DNA of 30,529 nt. It comes from CAYLHS01 sp964383535 (GTDB lineage: Bacteria > Actinomycetota > Acidimicrobiia > Spongiisociales > UBA4744). The stretch covers positions 1-30,529 of the forward strand of contig CAYLHS010000021.1 in assembly GCA_964383535.1 (NCBI GenBank), read 5' to 3'. Of this stretch, positions 29,299-30,529 are shown piece after piece. The number at the start of each line of letters is the position of its first letter. Position 1 is the stretch's first letter. The position numbers were made by a program, and so were the translations under genes. The notes under the pieces were generated by a model that was not told the origin of the DNA, searched no databases, and worked only from the letters and a program-made list of their open reading frames with translations.

Positions 29299-30529
29299 AT
29301 GAAGAGAACGTCGCTCCTCCTGGCTCTAGGAGCGGGAGCGCTCACCCTGCTGCTGTCCTCGTGTACCAACGGTACCGAGGACACGACGACGTCGACGGCG
29401 GTCACGACGACCGCGCCGGCGCCTTCGGTGCTGGTCTCCGACACCAAGGACAGCAGCAACTGCGTCGACTGTCACACCGACCAGGGGTCGCTTCAGGCGA
29501 TGGCCGTCGAACCGGTGGAGGAGAGCCTCAACGAAGGTGAGGGCTGAGGGGGCGAAGTGCCTCAGGTTGAGGCATGGGCCAAAGTCTTCCTTGACGACGA
29601 GGCGTTCCTGACGTCGACGCACGGCTCGATCGGTTGTATCGAGTGCCACGGAGGCACCGAGGCAACCGACGACATGGAGTCGGCGCATGTGGGCATGCAG
29701 CGCGATCCGGCGGCATCCGGAGCGTGTGCGTTCTGTCACGCTGGCACCACCGAGGTGCAGCTGAACAGTCTGCATACAACGCTTCAGGGCTACTACGAAG
29801 TGCTCTCGGCTCGTAGCACGCCCGACCTGTCGGCAGGACTCGAAGAGGCGTTTGAGAACCACTGCACGTCGTGTCACTCGTCGTGCGGACAGTGTCATGT
29901 GAGCGTGCCTGAGACCGCCGGTGGCGGCCTGCTCGCCGGTCATGAATTCAAGGAGATCCCACCGATGAACACGACCTGCACGGCGTGTCACGGGAGCCGG
30001 ATCAACGACGAGTACAAGGGCAAGAACACGATGCCCGATGGGACGACGCTTCCCGCAGACGTCCACTTCAACCCCGGCGGAATGGCGTGTCTCGACTGTC
30101 ACGACGAGGCGGAGCTCCATGGGGACGTCTCGGCCGAGAACGACCTGTCGATGTATTCGGGTACTCCCAACGTGGAGTGCACCGACTGCCATCCGCTCGA
30201 TGAGCTCATTGGGGTGAATAGTCAGCACACCGAGTTCCACCTGACGTACCTGACGTGCTACGTGTGCCACTCGGTCGACTACAAGAACTGCTACAGCTGC
30301 CACGTGCAGCAGTCAGACGAAGGGGTGGCGTACTACACGACTGATCCGTCGGAGATGCATTTCTACATCGGCCTCAGCCCGATCAAGAGTGCTGACCGGC
30401 CGCAGGCGTACACGGTTCTCCGGCATATCCCCGTGGACAGGGACTCCTTCGGGTACTACGGCGAAGATCTACTTCCGAACTTCGATGCGGTGCCGACGTG
30501 GAAGTACACCACGCCGCACAACATCCAAC
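29299..30529 (+). CDS. Multiheme c-type cytochrome with an in-frame UGA, candidate selenoprotein (3' truncated)
   Basis: Residues 1-82 form a lipoprotein signal (lipobox LSSC, Cys22), a Thr-rich linker and the first heme site CVDCH (55-59). TGA at 29545-29547 (codon 83) follows in the context GEG-U-GGEVP. The same frame is then open to the window end and carries nine more CXXCH sites: Cys113, 143, 189, 196, 227, 264, 294, 320 and 331 are their first cysteines. At least ten hemes imply an exported electron-transfer protein. A stem-loop with GGU in its loop follows the TGA, and the operon-scale context includes a proven-type UGA in fdhF. Read as a stop, the TGA would leave a mono-heme peptide and a cytochrome without a signal sequence. 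GGGAGG precedes ATG 29299. Alternatives are a point mutation or a sequencing error. The heme count is certain, the Sec reading likely. Confidence 0.75.
29548..29574 (+). promoter_or_regulatory. Candidate SECIS hairpin of the multiheme cytochrome
   Basis: TGCCTCA (29558-29564) pairs with TGAGGCA (29568-29574), leaving GGU (29565-29567) as the loop, or AGGUU if the last pair opens. The loop GGU is at +18 to +20 after the UGA; in the fdhF element of this window it is at +19 to +21. There is no bulged U in the stem, unlike fdhF, so SelB recognition is plausible but not certain. Confidence 0.6.

Noticed and set aside
29557..30529. GTG 29557 as the start of a separate cytochrome gene
   Set aside because: No ribosome-binding site at suitable spacing and no signal peptide, although c-type heme attachment happens outside the cytoplasm. 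The upstream part in the same frame supplies both.
1..30529. Insertion sequences, prophage genes, CRISPR arrays
   Set aside because: No transposase, integrase, phage structural protein or spaced direct repeats were seen; the only tandem repeats are the 21-bp coding repeats.

Overview
The window is a high-GC bacterial chromosome segment, most likely from an actinobacterium. It carries a WhiB-family Fe-S regulator, an F420-type luciferase-like oxidoreductase, a DUF1876 protein, a homodimeric AceE, GTG starts, and many promoters whose -10 box lies 6-8 nt before the start codon (leaderless style). An anaerobic or microaerophilic, possibly Acidimicrobiia-like lineage is an inference from the multiheme cytochrome and selenoprotein formate dehydrogenase; no rRNA or marker gene settles it. 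No mobile element, prophage or CRISPR array was seen. Intergenic gaps are short; the longest, 23052-23331, holds no recognisable gene.

Layout. 1-434 is the C-terminal end of a membrane cytochrome b-like protein cut by the window edge. 469-5961 holds aceE (-), a threonine/serine dehydratase (+), a TauE/SafE exporter plus DUF1634 pair (-) and msrB (+). 5974-7146 is a class V aminotransferase-fold enzyme. 7236-11658 is a formate dehydrogenase operon: a catalytic subunit with an in-frame UGA selenocysteine codon followed by a SECIS hairpin, a fused NuoE/NuoF-like diaphorase subunit, and a ferredoxin-like subunit that carries the Fe4S4 domain missing from the catalytic subunit. fdhD and a HAD phosphatase follow (11845-13220). 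13261-15341 holds a YbaK-type deacylase (-), a WhiB7-like regulator with a short upstream ORF (+), a sigma-70 factor (-) and tRNA-Val (-). 15409-19000 holds a zinc-ribbon coiled-coil protein, a second TauE/SafE protein, a lipoprotein, a DUF1876 protein and an LLM-class oxidoreductase. 19049-23051 holds an ADP-forming acyl-CoA synthetase and ftsH. 23332-26207 holds an amidohydrolase, an EamA transporter and a stand-alone cyclic-nucleotide-binding protein. 26220-27950 is formate-tetrahydrofolate ligase (-). 28140-30529 holds a double-rhodanese lipoprotein and a multiheme c-type cytochrome that runs off the right edge.

The most interesting observation is in the last gene. Its signal peptide and first heme motif (29299-29544) are separated from nine further CXXCH motifs by one in-frame TGA (29545-29547). 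The frame then stays open to the window end, and a stem-loop with GGU in the loop follows the TGA at nearly the distance seen in the formate dehydrogenase SECIS of this same window. The simplest reading is an exported selenocysteine-containing multiheme cytochrome. Formate chemistry links the window: formate oxidation or CO2 reduction (Fdh), its maturation factor (FdhD) and formate activation to formyl-THF (Fhs). The exported cytochrome and rhodanese suggest a periplasmic or cell-surface electron-transfer function.
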